Source: Ptychodera flava (taxonomy: Eukaryota > Hemichordata > Enteropneusta > Ptychoderidae). Taken from it: a stretch of DNA of 64,000 bases. Position 1 is the stretch's first letter. Each line of letters opens with the position of its first letter. The notes below the pieces were generated by a model, which did not search any database, was not told the origin of the DNA, and saw only the letters and a program-made list of their open reading frames with translations. Made by a program: the position numbers and the translations under genes. Below, piece by piece: positions 14,901 to 27,199 of this stretch. The DNA lies in assembly GCF_041260155.1 (NCBI RefSeq), contig NC_091947.1, positions 29,287,615 through 29,351,614 on the forward strand, written 5' to 3'.

Positions 14901-17900
14901 AGTTTCATAGTTTGAGCGATGATAGGTTGTTGTTGAATTTCATGTTGTTGTCGGCTTTTCTTTGGAAATAGCTGATTTATTTCCACGGCCATTTTTTCTG
15001 TCACGTTATTTTTATGTGTACGATTTTTGTTATTTCTTTTAAGTGTTTGTGTGTTCTATGTCATTTTATGGGGGTTTTTTTGGGTAGTTCTCTTTTTGGA
15101 GTGTTTGGTGGCCCTGAAAAGGGCCGCTTGGTATGGGTTTTTGTTAGCGCTTGGCGCGTTTGTTTTGGCGATGAGCCTATAGCTTTTTTATGCTTCTTTT
15201 CGCCGATTCGATGTGCTTGGTAAGTAGGTGTTTGCCGCCTTCTTGTCACTGTGTGTGCTACATGGACAGTCTGCATAGCCCTTGAATGTGGTCTCGATTT
15301 TGATCAAACCATGGAGGTACCTCCATGATCAAACTTACAATTTAGGAGTATATATCAAAACTGATAAATGATTTATGTTTTCACATGGGTTCACAAAAAG
15401 TTTCGCCCCGGTGTTCATTTTTGGCCCAGGAATTCCATCTACCCACCCTTTACAGAGTAGTAAGCTTATGGGGCAAGTAAATATGGATGCGCCGGTGCGA
15501 TTCAACGATCAACCTCTATATCGCATCGAAAGTCAACAATTTTACGGCACGGACTATGATTTTATAAGTTTATACACAGTCCCTCGTGGATAGAGAGACT
15601 GTGGTTTATATAAAAATTATAAGGCGCGGGGTATTATATATTGACTGATTACTGTAGCTATAGATAGGATACATTCAGGACGGGCAGCGACGGGCAGTAA
15701 TTAGTAGGCAAAACCACGGTCCCTCCACAGAGGGACCGTGGCAAAACAGGTGGTTTTCACCGTGGGCAGAACTCGGTGCAATGATACTGAACATTAATAG
15801 TTAGCCTGTCACCTTGAAGGTAATGCTGTAGGTGAAACAAGTAAGCTTACTTCAAATGCACGATGGTACAAACATTCCTACCTCCATGGTACAAACAACA
15901 CCACAAGTGAAACGTACACATAGAAATACACGCGTTCCTACGTTGTGCCCACCCGGGCCACGCGATTAAAATATGACTGATACTGCTGGATAGTGTTAAT
16001 TGGGTCGGTAAACATGAGTCAACTAATAGTTTAATTGACTACCTGGGTGATTGGCAGGTCGTGTCCAACGACGCATATGCAAAGCAGGCCAAAAGACAAA
16101 AGCCCCCAAAGTTATTGACAGCTGGCCAGGGGTCACCATGAATACGTAATGAAGCTTCACTACGCAGAAACTGCGTAGTCAAGCCCTTCTTAACCGGTCA
16201 AACTCTCTCGGCATTTTCCGGCATGTGCTAGTTGGGTGGGGGAAAAAAAAGCGAATGCAAAGCAACTGACAGCTTAGGATGTACAATGCCTAAGGTGAGA
16301 AAATGCTGGTATTTGCATGTTATTGTTTATATGATTTTTTCACACGAAATACAGCATGTAGCATTATGTTTCACAGTTATCCAGATATTGCTAAAGTAAA
16401 TACCGGTAATTTAATTTATAAATGATATTCCTATGCTGTTTCCCAAAGACATCATGCCATTCTACTGTAAGCAAACTAATTTGGAAAAAAGTATCAAAAC
16501 GATATTTCAGTGACGAAAAGACATACAACTAGGTAAAAATAGTAGGGACAATAGCAAGGACAATGAATTGGAGAACATTTTAAAGAAATTCTTCACATCG
16601 GTTAAAAAACAGTTGACGAATAAGACATGGAGTTTTTTTCCTACACACTGACACTCAATAAACTTACAAATTCGAAAAACAAACTTGAATGTTTGGAGGA
16701 AGTAGCAAACAAAATGAGAATTCGGCCATATATTCCAAATCAGGTTCAAGGTCAATACCCTCTGTGGACATTTACCAAATGACATTTATGCTAACCCTTA
16801 CTGCTGGATGGGAATGTTGGGAAGGCATGTCCAGGGGGAGTAACCGTTTCAATACCCAACAGAGACACAGATCAGTAAATTATGCTATATGAAATCTTAG
16901 TCTCTGTTGTAATTATACGTCAATGGTCGATATACACAAAACACAGCCATCCAGAAAATGAAATGTGAGATAAATGAGAAATGGTGAATACCTTTGATAA
17001 CTTGGAAGATGGTGTCAATGACATTAATGTTGAAGATCTACATGTACATGTATTCTCTGAGCATGATGAAGTGAAGGTAAAGATTTGTGACAAGGTGAGA
17101 TCAAAATTTAAGACAAAGATGATAATAGGTGAATGTTAATCAGTACTGGTTAATTAGTACACACATAAATATGCAGAGAACAGACAACTATCAACATGCA
17201 CAGTGTCTTTGCTAATGTTTTGGTGTATACAGATAAATTGTGAATAAAGGTTTTACTGTCCCCTCATAGGACAATTATGAATGCCTTGGTTTGCCCAGGG
17301 GAGCACAGATATATAATGACTTGGATAGCCTAGTTAAATTTACTCATTTACTGCTGTTAACACAAGCAATACATGCAAAGTTGATGTAATAGACAATTAT
17401 AACACTGATGGACAATTATTACTAGATATGGTGCATTTATTTATTTATTTTAAATTTGAAAAATAACAAGTTTATCGATCACATACAGTATATATCGTTG
17501 ATACAGTATTCTGATAGTATTAAGTAAGTGTTAGTTTGAGAGAAAACATTCTTCAGACAAAGTTAAAACAGTATTTTGAAGTTCAAGTGATAGTAAAGAT
17601 GCATACTTCTGAATAAGGTGCATATATGGGTGACTGCTGCCTGCACAAAGATTTCTTTTACAATACAAACATTTTCAAAAAATCAAACTGTTAAATTGCT
17701 CTTTACCTGATACAATCCTCATCAGTGTTCTGTTAAAAGGAACTTCCAACGACTTCAAGGCTTGTGATGTTCCCAGCAGATCGCCTCCTAGTGGTTCAGG
17801 CAAGCGCCACCTGTTGGTACTTCCAACCTGTCTGCGAACCCGACATCTTGGAGATACAGGGAACTGTGGATATTTCAAGAGTGAAACAGTCACCTTGGTG

Positions 17901-19353
17901 ATGACAAAAATTTCAAGGCACGACCCTATAATCCTGTATTTTTTTTATTTCAATGTAAATACATGGAAGTTATAAAACAAAACAACATGATCTGGGAAAA
18001 TGGAGAATGTGTGAAGCCTGACACTGTTCCATTGAGTTTGGTCATGCTGAAGTTGGAATTCTACATAACAATATGACAGAAAAACCCTAAGGTCAAATAA
18101 TTCCACTTGACTGCAGGTAGCTATTCATCTTAGCATAATGTCATCATGTGCCCAATTATCAAAACATTTATTTATATTCAGGTAAATTATTATGCCCGGC
18201 AGTGTAAACATTCTTACGTTGTCAAGGCCTGAATCTATGCATTGGACAATCAAGCGACAAGCGTACTTTGATAACGATAGGCCTGAGTACTCTGATTTCA
18301 CAGGTTGACCGGCCAATTACAGCAAGATTGGCAGAGGTCAAGTTCAGGGGGCGTCAATTTGCCCTTGTTATCAGTAACAGGGTCTTTATGAACTATCAAA
18401 GTAACACTGATAGTCTGAAATAGATTACAATAGAATTGCTTTAAAAGGCCAATAATAATTAATTCTTGCAATTTTTTTCAGTACAACATTATACTTCTTA
18501 CAGAAGTAAATTTATCCTTGAATGGTCCATTTTGGTTATGCAAATTAATCACAATTTTGTATCCAGATGTAAGACCAGATGTGATTGGTTTGAATAGGCA
18601 GTGAATGTCTGTTGAAATTCTCTACTCACCCTTGCTGGTAATCTTCCGTCCACAATAACACCTGATAATGCTGTCATTGGTGCTGCTTGCATTGCCCTTT
18701 TGTAAAACAGACAAATACATGATAGTCAGTTAAGTTGCGCAATACCGCAATTATAAGCAATTAGAGTCATCAAAGTGATGCAAGTCAACGCTTAATGTGA
18801 TTGCTGCTATGGCCATTGCAATACTAATGCATTACTTCAAGGTCATTCACAAAGGGCAAGAACCACTGCAAAGACAGTGGATGTGAAACGTATCATCAGA
18901 TCAAGCTTACAGTATTTCCACATTTTCTTTGAAACTTTCAGTAATCATGTAATTGAAAAGGGGAGACACACTGTTCCAAAAACCCCAATTATTGAAAGAT
19001 ACTGCAATCAGTGTAACACCAACAGTATTGAAGATGACACACACTTTTTATTAGTCTGTCAGAAATACAAAGTCCAAAGAAAGAACTTTTTTAGTAAAAT
19101 CAATTTCCCAAATGATACAACTGAAAATCAGCTTATTTCTCTACTAACAAGAGTTATCTTTTAATGAACAACTTGCAGATTATATTTTTACTTTATATAA
19201 ACAAAGAAATACCTAGTTATATTTATTATTAGCTACTATTATTATACTGTATTACTTTATCTTTATTGAAGAAAAATTTGAACTTATTTTTGTATTACAC
19301 TTTTATTGCCATAAATGTGATGTAAATCCTATATTTACAAGCAAGCAATAAAA

Positions 19354-19392
<39 letters not shown>

Positions 19393-21953
19393 CATGTACA
19401 TGATTCAAAAATACAAAAAAATTTACAAGTGTTTTCAATAGCTGTGATTATGAAGCCCAGTTGTATGGAGACAGTTTCTATTTAGAACAATATGATCATA
19501 CAGCTCAGCTTGACTACACAAACTTTTAAAACACCAGTTGTTAATGTTTGTATTTTCTGAATCATACCCATACTGTTTGCCTGTGAATGGCTCCCTGCAC
19601 TGACAATCCGCTTACATGACTTAGGTTACACTCTCGATATCAAATTGATTTTTGAGGTTAATTTAAATTTATTGGTAATGCAAATTAATTTTTAAGGTTT
19701 ATTTTAATTCATTAATACACGTATGAGAAATTTATATCTATCAAATTTGGTATATAACTTTGTATTTTTATTATTAAGGTTTTTACACCCTTGATACCGT
19801 GTTGATGTGAATAACTTACACTTGATGACTGATGGTTTCCATGTTATGCAATGTAGATGATGTCTATGGCTACAAACTGAGTAGACATATGTTAATCTAT
19901 GTACAGTTCTTTCAATTTGATATCTCTGGATTCACAGTCAAGAGTCTTTGGCTTGCATTTGATGCATGTCTGCTGTCTGTGTATGAACACCTTAATCAGT
20001 AATGTCAACAGGTTTGCAGTCTGTCTGTTGCTAGGGGCAGTGTATAAAATCTAGACTTTTATGTAATCTTTTAATCAGATTTGCACAATGTTTAATACCT
20101 ATGATCACTCCATTTTTCCTAATTACTAAATCAATAGTGTGTTACTGTATGATTGGAACCAACTGAACCATGACAGATCACAACAGAGAATAGGCTTTTT
20201 CATATTCAGGAACGAGGACAGGGCTAAAGAAGTCATCATGTTTGGTCTCAAACCTCCTACCCTTCCCCTAAGTTAAAATTTGCAAGTGTGAAAATCTGAA
20301 AATAAAATCATACTTTGACCTTGCCCTATGCAATACATCGCTGAGATAGCTTGTTGGGAGTTAAAATTGCTGATTTAAACACTGTGTGGGTGGAGGGACG
20401 GTGATTTAAACTACCAATCATTGGATTTTTAACAGCAGACATTGCAAATCAAATCAAATTACAATCTAAACGGTGAAAATCTGAAGTTTCCATGGCATAA
20501 CCAGCATAAACTTATACCCTTAGTGTGAATTTGCACAAGACAATGGTCACAGAGATAAACCCCCTCCTTTTAAATTTAAGAAATCTAACTACCACTGGGA
20601 CTGAAGCTGTCTATAAACCAAGTCAAACAATCCTGAGCAAAAATTCTCATGACAAACAATTAGACCATTTTGCTACTTGGGTAAATGTTGAAAGATATTA
20701 CCTACAATGAGGTTTACCTAATGGCACTGGCCAACAAGAGGAATTCAAATGTGTTTACTGAACAGATTCTTTCCAGAGTATGTATACACTCCACTGTTGC
20801 CTTTGGGCGATTCTAGCAGAAATTGGACCAAACATTCACACAACTTACGGCACCAGTATCAGTCTTGAGTATGGTTCCCAAAAACATCATCAACAATAAC
20901 ATGTATGCCATTGCGAACTAAGACGTATAAATATCACTGCCAGGACCTTTCATTTATTTTCAAAGCTTTTTTTTCACACAGACAGGTGAACGCCCGAAGA
21001 ATGCAACAGGTGAATGCATCAAAAGACCTTTTGTCGAGTAACGTGAGTGATTTAAAGAGTGACTTGCAATGCCTTGAGGCAGTATACTTTTATCAACGCA
21101 CGCATTGAATGTACTCGCAAAGCTTGGCCAGACAATATGTAGGCTACAGGTAGAGCGTTAAAGCCTAGAAAAGGGTCTATGGTTAAGCATTTGTTGTTGA
21201 GAGACTGTAAATTTGATTATACTTTATAATTCTTTTGAGCAATACATGCGACCAATGAGACAAATTGAAAATATGTCATTAATTTATGGAGTAGTCAATA
21301 AAGGTGAGACAAATGGCCAACATGTAAAATGAATCACAGAAGGTGTATAACACAGTAATGCTTAAATTGTCTGCGGTAAAAGCCAATTTTTAAATCAGAT
21401 TAGAAAGGATTATTTCACTAAGGAAAACAATTCTATTTCATCAGTTTACGTCTGGATGAATGCATCACATCAAATGGCCATGGGGTGTAGCAGTGATTTA
21501 CAGTAATATTTTCTGGAAAATTGACTCAGATTTTCCCGTCCAGAACACGTCTCTACAGCTATGCAAGCAAGAGGCCGTTGCCAAAAATACACGATGAAAA
21601 GGAGCGGTAGCAAGCCGCCAGACTAAGCCCAGTAAACAAAATCCAAATACGAAAATTCGCCGAGCAAACTTGTTGAAAGATTAACGTTCCATAAAGTTTG
21701 TTCTGAGTAAACATCAAACTTGTTCCGCCAATCCCATTGCACGCGACGGGCCCTCTTCCCATGTGTATTCATATGAAAACTGATAAAAATAAACGTTTTA
21801 GAGTTAACACACTGTAGATTTTTAAACTACTGCCTTATCTTACCTTGGATACGCAGCCGCATCTCTGTGCATCTGTGGCGGCAGAGATGGGAGATAGAGG
21901 GTGGTAAACCTCGGCGACGGAGAGTAGCTCGATGGTGATACATCAGCCGCCAT
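2983..21953 (-). CDS. BTBD16: BTB/BACK domain protein, BTBD16-like, 16 coding exons
   Basis: Coding exons in transcript order (minus): 21844-21953, 18630-18696, 17707-17863, 12923-13085, 11442-11551, 10178-10546, 9637-9751, 9118-9187, 8631-8693, 7768-7823, 7316-7435, 6784-6875, 6339-6421, 4075-4152, 3565-3669, 2983-3240. All junctions are GT/AG, phases agree, and they sum to 2016 nt (671 aa plus stop). The start is the first ATG (MAADVSPSSYSPSPRF). Residues 1-202 are low complexity, with the block TNRWRLPEPLGGDLLGTSQ. Residues ~203-364 form a BTB fold: LLSCLGTNWELHKPYL, then a ~70-residue charged insertion, then LGNLYYDELTVDDADVVGV. Residues ~364-470 are BACK-like (YGIGLVVNACERWLELNLIPN; FNEYSIYKVLCYWIFLQKNP). 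The C-terminal domain (SLRQDREVRYSIRVQ, SEILTLEGLKLPIY) resembles germ-cell-less/GMCL1 proteins. The TNRWRLP block and the human 10q26 linkage favour BTBD16 over GMCL1. By BTB-BACK analogy it may be a cullin-3 adaptor, but this is inference. At 671 residues it is longer than human BTBD16 (about 500, from memory), mainly at the N-terminus. Confidence 0.82.
4549..6242. mobile_element. Non-autonomous DNA transposon with G-rich inverted ends (element A)
   Basis: The left end (4549 onward, GGGAGCATTCAGTT) matches the reverse complement of the right end (to 6242) over about 40 bp, including a GGGGGTGGGCCGGCAAA-like block. Flanking triplets are CAA and TAA, compatible with one decayed TWA-type target duplication. 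No transposase frame is visible. Near both ends, G-runs followed by TCA and an AATTTTT-like tract recur on the same (+) strand rather than inverted. The middle is a tandem array. It lies in the BTBD16-like intron between coding exons 13 and 14. Confidence 0.7.
4950..5860. repeat. ~181-bp tandem repeat inside element A, about five diverged copies
   Basis: The phrase CATGTACAGTGAATCTACAT recurs with small changes at about 5128, 5309, 5490, 5676 and 5831, giving a period of 181-186 bp. Each unit includes a 'tcctcatagactcc' block, a 'ttaccaccctagtctaatcaa' block and a run of A after 'tattgg'. Copies are progressively more diverged toward 5860. It explains the absence of coding potential in the core of element A. 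Confidence 0.8.
7818..8396. repeat. ~96-bp tandem array copying the splice acceptor of BTBD16-like exon 10
   Basis: Six units start at 7818, 7914, 8008, 8105, 8201 and 8296 (lengths 94-97 bp). Each begins TTGAATCTGAACAGACAGCTG on the + strand. On the gene's strand this reads as CTGTCTGTTCAG followed by ATTCAA, the true 3' splice site and first bases of coding exon 10 (7768-7823). Only the unit at 7818 continues into the real exon; the other five carry the acceptor and then diverge. Unit-to-unit identity is very high, so the expansion is recent. Confidence 0.9.
13297..16217. mobile_element. ~2.9-kb region bounded by perfect 26-bp inverted arms
   Basis: Positions 13297-13322 and 16192-16217 are exact reverse complements (core GAGAGAGTTTGACCGGTT), and similarity extends a little outward. 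The interval lies in the BTBD16-like intron between coding exons 3 and 4. Its + strand is unusually T/G-rich from 13830 to 15250. It contains a decayed Penelope-like reverse transcriptase on the minus strand and short hairpins at 15712-15741 (CCACGGTCCCTC arms) and 16159-16177 (CTACGCAG arms). I could not define target duplications, so the element class is open. Confidence 0.55.
13950..14790 (-). pseudogene. Decayed Penelope-like reverse transcriptase N-terminal region
   Basis: Minus-strand reading near 14760-14690 gives NWAPQTTNTKNLESYLKLL. The part near 14600-14500, after one frameshift, gives INQLANNRQI then LDKGRVFVIVNTNDYVLEC and ERQLRNTQYYTQQ. This order (a K/NWxP stretch, a stretch ending in a basic helix, then xDKGxxVVIxNTxDYxxExxRQL with a Y doublet) is the usual opening of the Penelope-like RT. 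Stops and frameshifts interrupt it and I could not find an intact catalytic YxDD or a GIY-YIG domain, so it is a relic. A DIRS-like element is the main alternative. Confidence 0.55.
18870..19394 (+). mobile_element. 3' tail of a CR1/L2-type LINE ending in (TTA)n
   Basis: An open frame at 18877-19164 carries RYCNQCNTNSIEDDTHFLL and then VCQKY. This C-x2-C...H-x4-C arrangement is typical of the C-terminal cysteine/histidine motif after the reverse transcriptase in non-LTR retrotransposons. About 190 bp after the stop the sequence ends in a TTA/ATT microsatellite (~19353-19393), as CR1/L2-type LINE tails often do. The RT and endonuclease are missing (5' truncation). It lies in the first intron of the BTBD16-like gene, opposite in orientation to it. 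Confidence 0.7.
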
Positions 21954-22500
21954 TTTCACTTTGGCGCTATATCTCTAGGCTGCGGCGCTTAACGCAGTCG
22001 GCTTCCGCGAACGAAAATAACGCTGTAGAAACGTCCACAAATTATTGTAAAATATAATTCACTATGATCAAATTTCAAGAACTGCGTTGAGAATAAGGTT
22101 GAATTATAAAAATGTGACTCTAACACACTGCAAAGTGTAGACGTATGCAGTTTCTTTAAAATATTGTTGAACTCGGTGATTCGGCCCGGTTGCTAGGGTA
22201 AACTATTTTATTCATGTCCCCTCCACTTGGCATGTTGTCCGATGAATGGCAGTCACGTACTGAAAAGGGCCTCACAATGGCAACAAAAAGCCGATTAATT
22301 TGTCCTGCCTTTTCTTTGATATTGTCAGGGTATAATTCACATTGTATTCATCGGTGCGATTATATCGGAAATCAATATCGCGCAATAACCTGAATAACTC
22401 GCCATAAGAGACGGCGATGATTACACCTTACAGACTCCCGAACAAAGGGTCGAGGGGAACTTCGCAGCTTTAGGCCTATAGGCCTATTCGCAGCACTTTA

Positions 22501-25105
22501 GGGACGATTCAGAATTTACTTCCAGGGGGGGGGGGTGGAGGATTTTCAGGGGGGGCCACCCATTTTTCCCAAGAAAATTTAGGGGGGGCCAGACAAAAAT
22601 ACCACAATCTTTTAGGGGGGCCAAGGAAAAAAAACATCAATTCAATATTTGCCCAGAATTTCTGATCTCTACAAAAGAGAACCATAGACGCTACCTGGGT
22701 GACAGATAAACTCAACATGTTTAGTTAAACTCCTTTAGCTGCCAAATTCGGTAATATTCACAGTGGTTTGTTTTATTCATCTATAGCAGTATCTTGTTCT
22801 CCTCCCTGAAGCGTTATGAAATGTCCAGTATTTAGCATGTCAATACAAACCATACAGTGAACAGTCAGGGTTGCTTTTGTTGAAAAGAGATCTCAGATCA
22901 AGTCCAGACTAAAATTCATTTATCAACAATAACAATGGTCATTTATGTTCACACTGGTATGTTGCTAAATACAGCATTGGGTGTTCTATGTAGTGATAGA
23001 ATAACAAAACAATGCTGATACACAGAGATGAACATTGAACAAATGCTAAAATTACAGCAAATGTCTTTTTAAGGTTGGGTTTACCTTGTAGCTTGTAAAG
23101 CAGTTGAAAGTTGCATGATAAAGAAGTGTTAATTTATGCAAATGTATGCAAATCACCCGATTTCTTGGCTTCTTTTGCCTCCCAATTTCAAAATTTCCAA
23201 AGAATTTAACTCCACTCCAACTGGGTCAAATTTTCTGAAATTTCACATGATGTTTTTTAAATGCTATATAACACAACAACTATCAATTGGTTTTGTTTGG
23301 CAATAAAGCTCTTACATTTTTAATAAGAGGCATTTGAATAAGAGGCATTTTAATTTTGCTGATCATGATTTTAATCAATTTTTAGAGTGTCAGTCTTTAA
23401 ACCCCTACAATTTTAAAATGAGGATGGATAATGCCAAATAAAATAGTTGTTTTTTCTACATGAATACTCTCCTTTCAAGTGAAATATTACATTTCAGAAA
23501 ATACTGTCTAGATTTTGACTTAAATAAATTTTTATCATTAATACAAAAATTGAGGTTTTTTACCCCAAATATACACCCACTTCATCCTTTGAGTAAACTA
23601 CTGCTACTGCTACTCTTCTTTTCTGCTCCTTTTTTCTGTTTCATTCTCATCAATTTTACCCTTTCTAAATTTTTTAAATGTTCTACATAACTTTTTACAG
23701 TGCTTACATCTACTATAAACTTTTTGAAAATAAATTTATGGCCGTCTCATCTTCAAGGTGCTTTTCAGCGAATAGTTTTTTAATTTTGAAAATAAAAATA
23801 TTATGTATTACTGTCAAAAATATATGGTGAAAAATTTACAAAAGGGTTGATTTTCCAATAATCCTGTATGTGCATCCAGAAGATCATGTGGCACTGCGCC
23901 AATGCTATGGTGTCGGATTGTTGAAATATTGTGTACACAAGAAATTTGCTGTAGTCCAAGAAGTGATCTCAGTGTGTATGAGGCTAGGAGCAATGTGGAT
24001 AGGCTTACACATTGTGTATTGATGCTAATACTTATGTGTCCCATTCATTCTGATATGTATAATCAAAGATTTCACAGTGGCGGCTGGCAGAAAAGGCAAA
24101 AAAACAAATTAGCATTTATTGTTTCGTGTCATCTGAAAACATGCGCATCATGACTATTTTAAAATTAAAGTTTGTTAAAAAAATTTGAAATATGCATGCT
24201 CTGTCAATTTTGAAAAATACTGCTGACAAAATGTGAATTTTGACTTGCACAGGGTTGTCTGCATTTTAATATGAACATTGGATTGTGAATGGAATGAGCA
24301 GAATAAAATGTGAATTCATGTTTTGGATAAGGTGTTTTGTCCAAGAAATGTTCTAAAATATTCCTCAGCATTTTTGCTTTCAGTGGCAGCTACTTGGTTT
24401 TATGATACCAAATTAGAAAAAAAAGAGAAAATTAAAACAAGTTGCTTTCACCAATTTTAATTCCTAATGTTTAAAACTTTCACCGTGAGTCTGCAAATAT
24501 TCAGCATCATCAAATGAAAATGTATGCTGAATGTGTGCATGTACATGTACATCTCACTTTCCAGAAATATCTGGATATCTGCAAATGATGTACCATTAAA
24601 CTTCAAGATATATATCACTTTGCCAATTATCTGCTCCCTGATTTTCTGTTCACCATTTCTAACTGACATCTTTGCTTGTCTTTGTGTGCATCATATGTAT
24701 CAGTGAGACATAACGAAAAAAGTATTCATATTCAGTAATTAACTTTTCTTTAGAAATTTACAACCAGATATGTTTATTGCTACCCTTTCCAAAAGTGTGC
24801 CACTTGCAGTCCCTGCAAATCATTCTTTTTATAGTCACATAACCCTGAAATGATTTGTTATATCATCGATTAATGTCCGCTAGGCCCTACAGTTCCTGCA
24901 ACTTGTTAGACTAGATATGTCTGTAATGTACAGTATATGCATGCATGTATATATTAGGGGGGGCCATGGAAAAAAAACAGGAAAGATGAGGGGGGGGGCC
25001 ATAGATTTTTTCTATAATTTACTAGGGGGGGGGCCATGGAAAAAAATCACCGAGAAAATAGAAAATCCTCCACCCTCCCCCTGGAAGTAAATTCTGAATC
25101 GTCCC
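22501..25105. mobile_element. DNA transposon with 46-bp G-rich TIRs and TTA target duplication (element B)
   Basis: The left end GGGACGATTCAGAATTTACT (from 22501) and the reverse complement of the right end (to 25105) agree almost perfectly for about 46 bp. TTA flanks both sides (22498-22500 and 25106-25108). The element is about 2.6 kb and AT-rich with no recognisable transposase, so it appears non-autonomous. Subterminal G-runs followed by CCA and A-runs occur at both ends on the + strand. The TTA duplication is consistent with PIF/Harbinger-like TWA targeting; assignment is by these features only. Confidence 0.75.
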
Positions 25106-25297
25106 TTATATACAAGCCTCATCAAAGACAGGTCTATGGCCTATGTATATGGGTAGTTCAGCTCAGGTATAATACATTATTAGTCGCTTGGCTCAGGTAT
25201 AATATATTATTAGTCGCTTGTTTAGGCCTACAAGTAGATTTACATGTAAACATCTGTAGGGCTGAACCATGTAGCTAAAAAGAAGGACACGCATGAC

Positions 25298-25822
25298 CCG
25301 TTGCAGTCTCGGAGCAGCTGGGTACGCACGCTCGTTAGAAATTTCGCGGAAAAGGGAGTGATTTTCGTCGGATACCACGGAGACATCTGGGTCCGAGAAA
25401 TCGAGAAAAAGGGGTACTTTTTTCTGATCACCCTCCGAAAATAGGTCTGGTTCTTCTCCCAAGACGCTTTATCACTCGAGAGAGTAAAACCCAGCAGCGG
25501 TCCCCCCTCCCCCCCCCCCCCCAAGCCATGATTCAGAACCGTCCCGGGAGAACCGTACATCACATCGTGAAGGTGATTGTAAGTCAGCACACTTGCTTTG
25601 AAATTGCAATTGGTAAATTATGGTATTCAAATGTCTTGGCAAACATTTAGGCAAAATCTCCCAGATATCGGAAAAAAAGGGGGTGTTTTTCGCAGTGATT
25701 TTCTCCCAGATTTTCCCAAGAAAGGGGGTGTTTTTCAGAGAAAAACTATGAGAAAAGGGGTACATTTCAAACTCTGCTAACGAGCGTGGGTACCCACCCA
25801 TCCAGAGACTGCCACCACCGGG
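25298..25822. mobile_element. ~525-bp element with perfect 9-bp target duplication (ACGCATGAC)
   Basis: ACGCATGAC flanks both sides at 25289-25297 and 25823-25831. The ends are imperfect inverted repeats of about 50 bp (CAGTCTC near each end, and GGGTAC...CACGCTCGTTAG ending the arms near 25340 and 25785). Inside are several AAAGGGG/GTTTTTC blocks and a C14 run at about 25508. A 9-bp duplication fits a Mutator-like element; a hAT (8 bp) origin is the alternative. No coding capacity is visible. Confidence 0.65.
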
Positions 25823-26134
25823 ACGCATGACAACACGCGCACGGTACAGTTAAGTCTGTAGGTCTACCGAGTCGACAAAGCCAATCGGAATATCTAAACT
25901 TTTAAAAGTTTTCCTTCCATAGGTATATAGTCTATACAGTCACATCTTAACATAGCTAATTATTAGCATAGCAAAAATATACATGTTTCTCTATAAATCA
26001 TCCGACCGACCGATCGACCTGAATTAAGCCCTAGGGCCTACCCTCCAACTCCTTAGGCCTAGGCCTTTTATTTCGCAATGCCATTTTTAAAAAACATGTT
26101 TTTCATACTACAGCGGAGCGGACTAGGCTATATG

Positions 26135-26166
<32 letters not shown>

Positions 26167-27199
26167 CAATTTTGCACGCTTTTCAACGGGTACTTCCTTT
26201 TAAAAATAAAAATAGTACCCGACAATCCTATGTCTGTAGTAGGCCTAGTTAAGGCATGCAACCATATAGGCCAAAGCCTATTTTGTTTCGGCTTTATAAA
26301 ACATTCCATGTTTCATAAAAAAGCCAGAATATTTCAATATATCTGGTAATGACGACGTAGGTATTAAGAGCAAACTCGGCTGTAGCTTTACCGGTCCTTT
26401 GGCCTAAAGGTGTATGAATATTTTTTTTTGTATCCTCCATCAGTAGGCTAATAGGCCTAATTGTTATGAACATCACCGTCTCTGTCTGCCTGAGGCCGCA
26501 GACGACACACTTCAGTCACTTCTACACTAGGCGTAAGCTTAGGTCCCAGAAGTAGCGCCTAACACCGACAACAATGTCACAGAAGGCCTATGCATAAAAA
26601 TCACCAACGCTACGCCAAAATTATGCAGAAGGTAGAAAATGAAGGTCCTTCACAAACAAGCTAATCATATATGCGCTGTTCTGATAAATACTGAAGACCT
26701 TGTGCGACCATAAGCTTTTAAAGCGCCAACAGGTGTTCGGATAGGTGAACTTTATAGGGCCTATAGCTTAGATTTCTTGAAAGTGATAGTACTATAAAGA
26801 ACTGATCTCGTTGTTTTCCGGTTCTCGTGATATCCGAAAATCATACATGATGATGTTGTTGATGATGATGATGAATGATAATAATAATAATAACAAGGCA
26901 GTATTGCTGAAGGCAATGAGTACTTGGGCCGTGATAGAGTAATTTTGAGGACAATATATACTACTATTCAAATATGGTCTTGAATTTCCTCCTGTCAATG
27001 AGGCATTTGATTAACTGGTTATTAAACGAAGCAATGGCATGACAACGGCAAAATATGTCTAGCAACTTTTGTGGAGTTTGAGGCAGGGGTTCTTTATTTA
27101 TAGCGGGAATTGCTTAAACTCCTTAAATATTCAAATTACAGCAAATTTCTTTTGTTCTCGATGGTAGATGTCTAATATTTTAGATGGGCATATTTAGAT

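Noticed and set aside
13834..15260. Plus-strand frames with many C, F and V residues
   Set aside because: They are the reverse strand of the A-rich retroelement relic; the T/G-rich strand gives spurious hydrophobic frames.
22180..22200. GTTGCTAGGGTAAAC as an RFX X-box upstream of the BTBD16-like gene
   Set aside because: Only one half fits the X-box consensus and spacing is poor; not enough to call a ciliary promoter element.
25193..25828. Several overlapping frames with poly-G or PFF motifs
   Set aside because: They fall inside the 9-bp-TSD element and reflect its low-complexity blocks.
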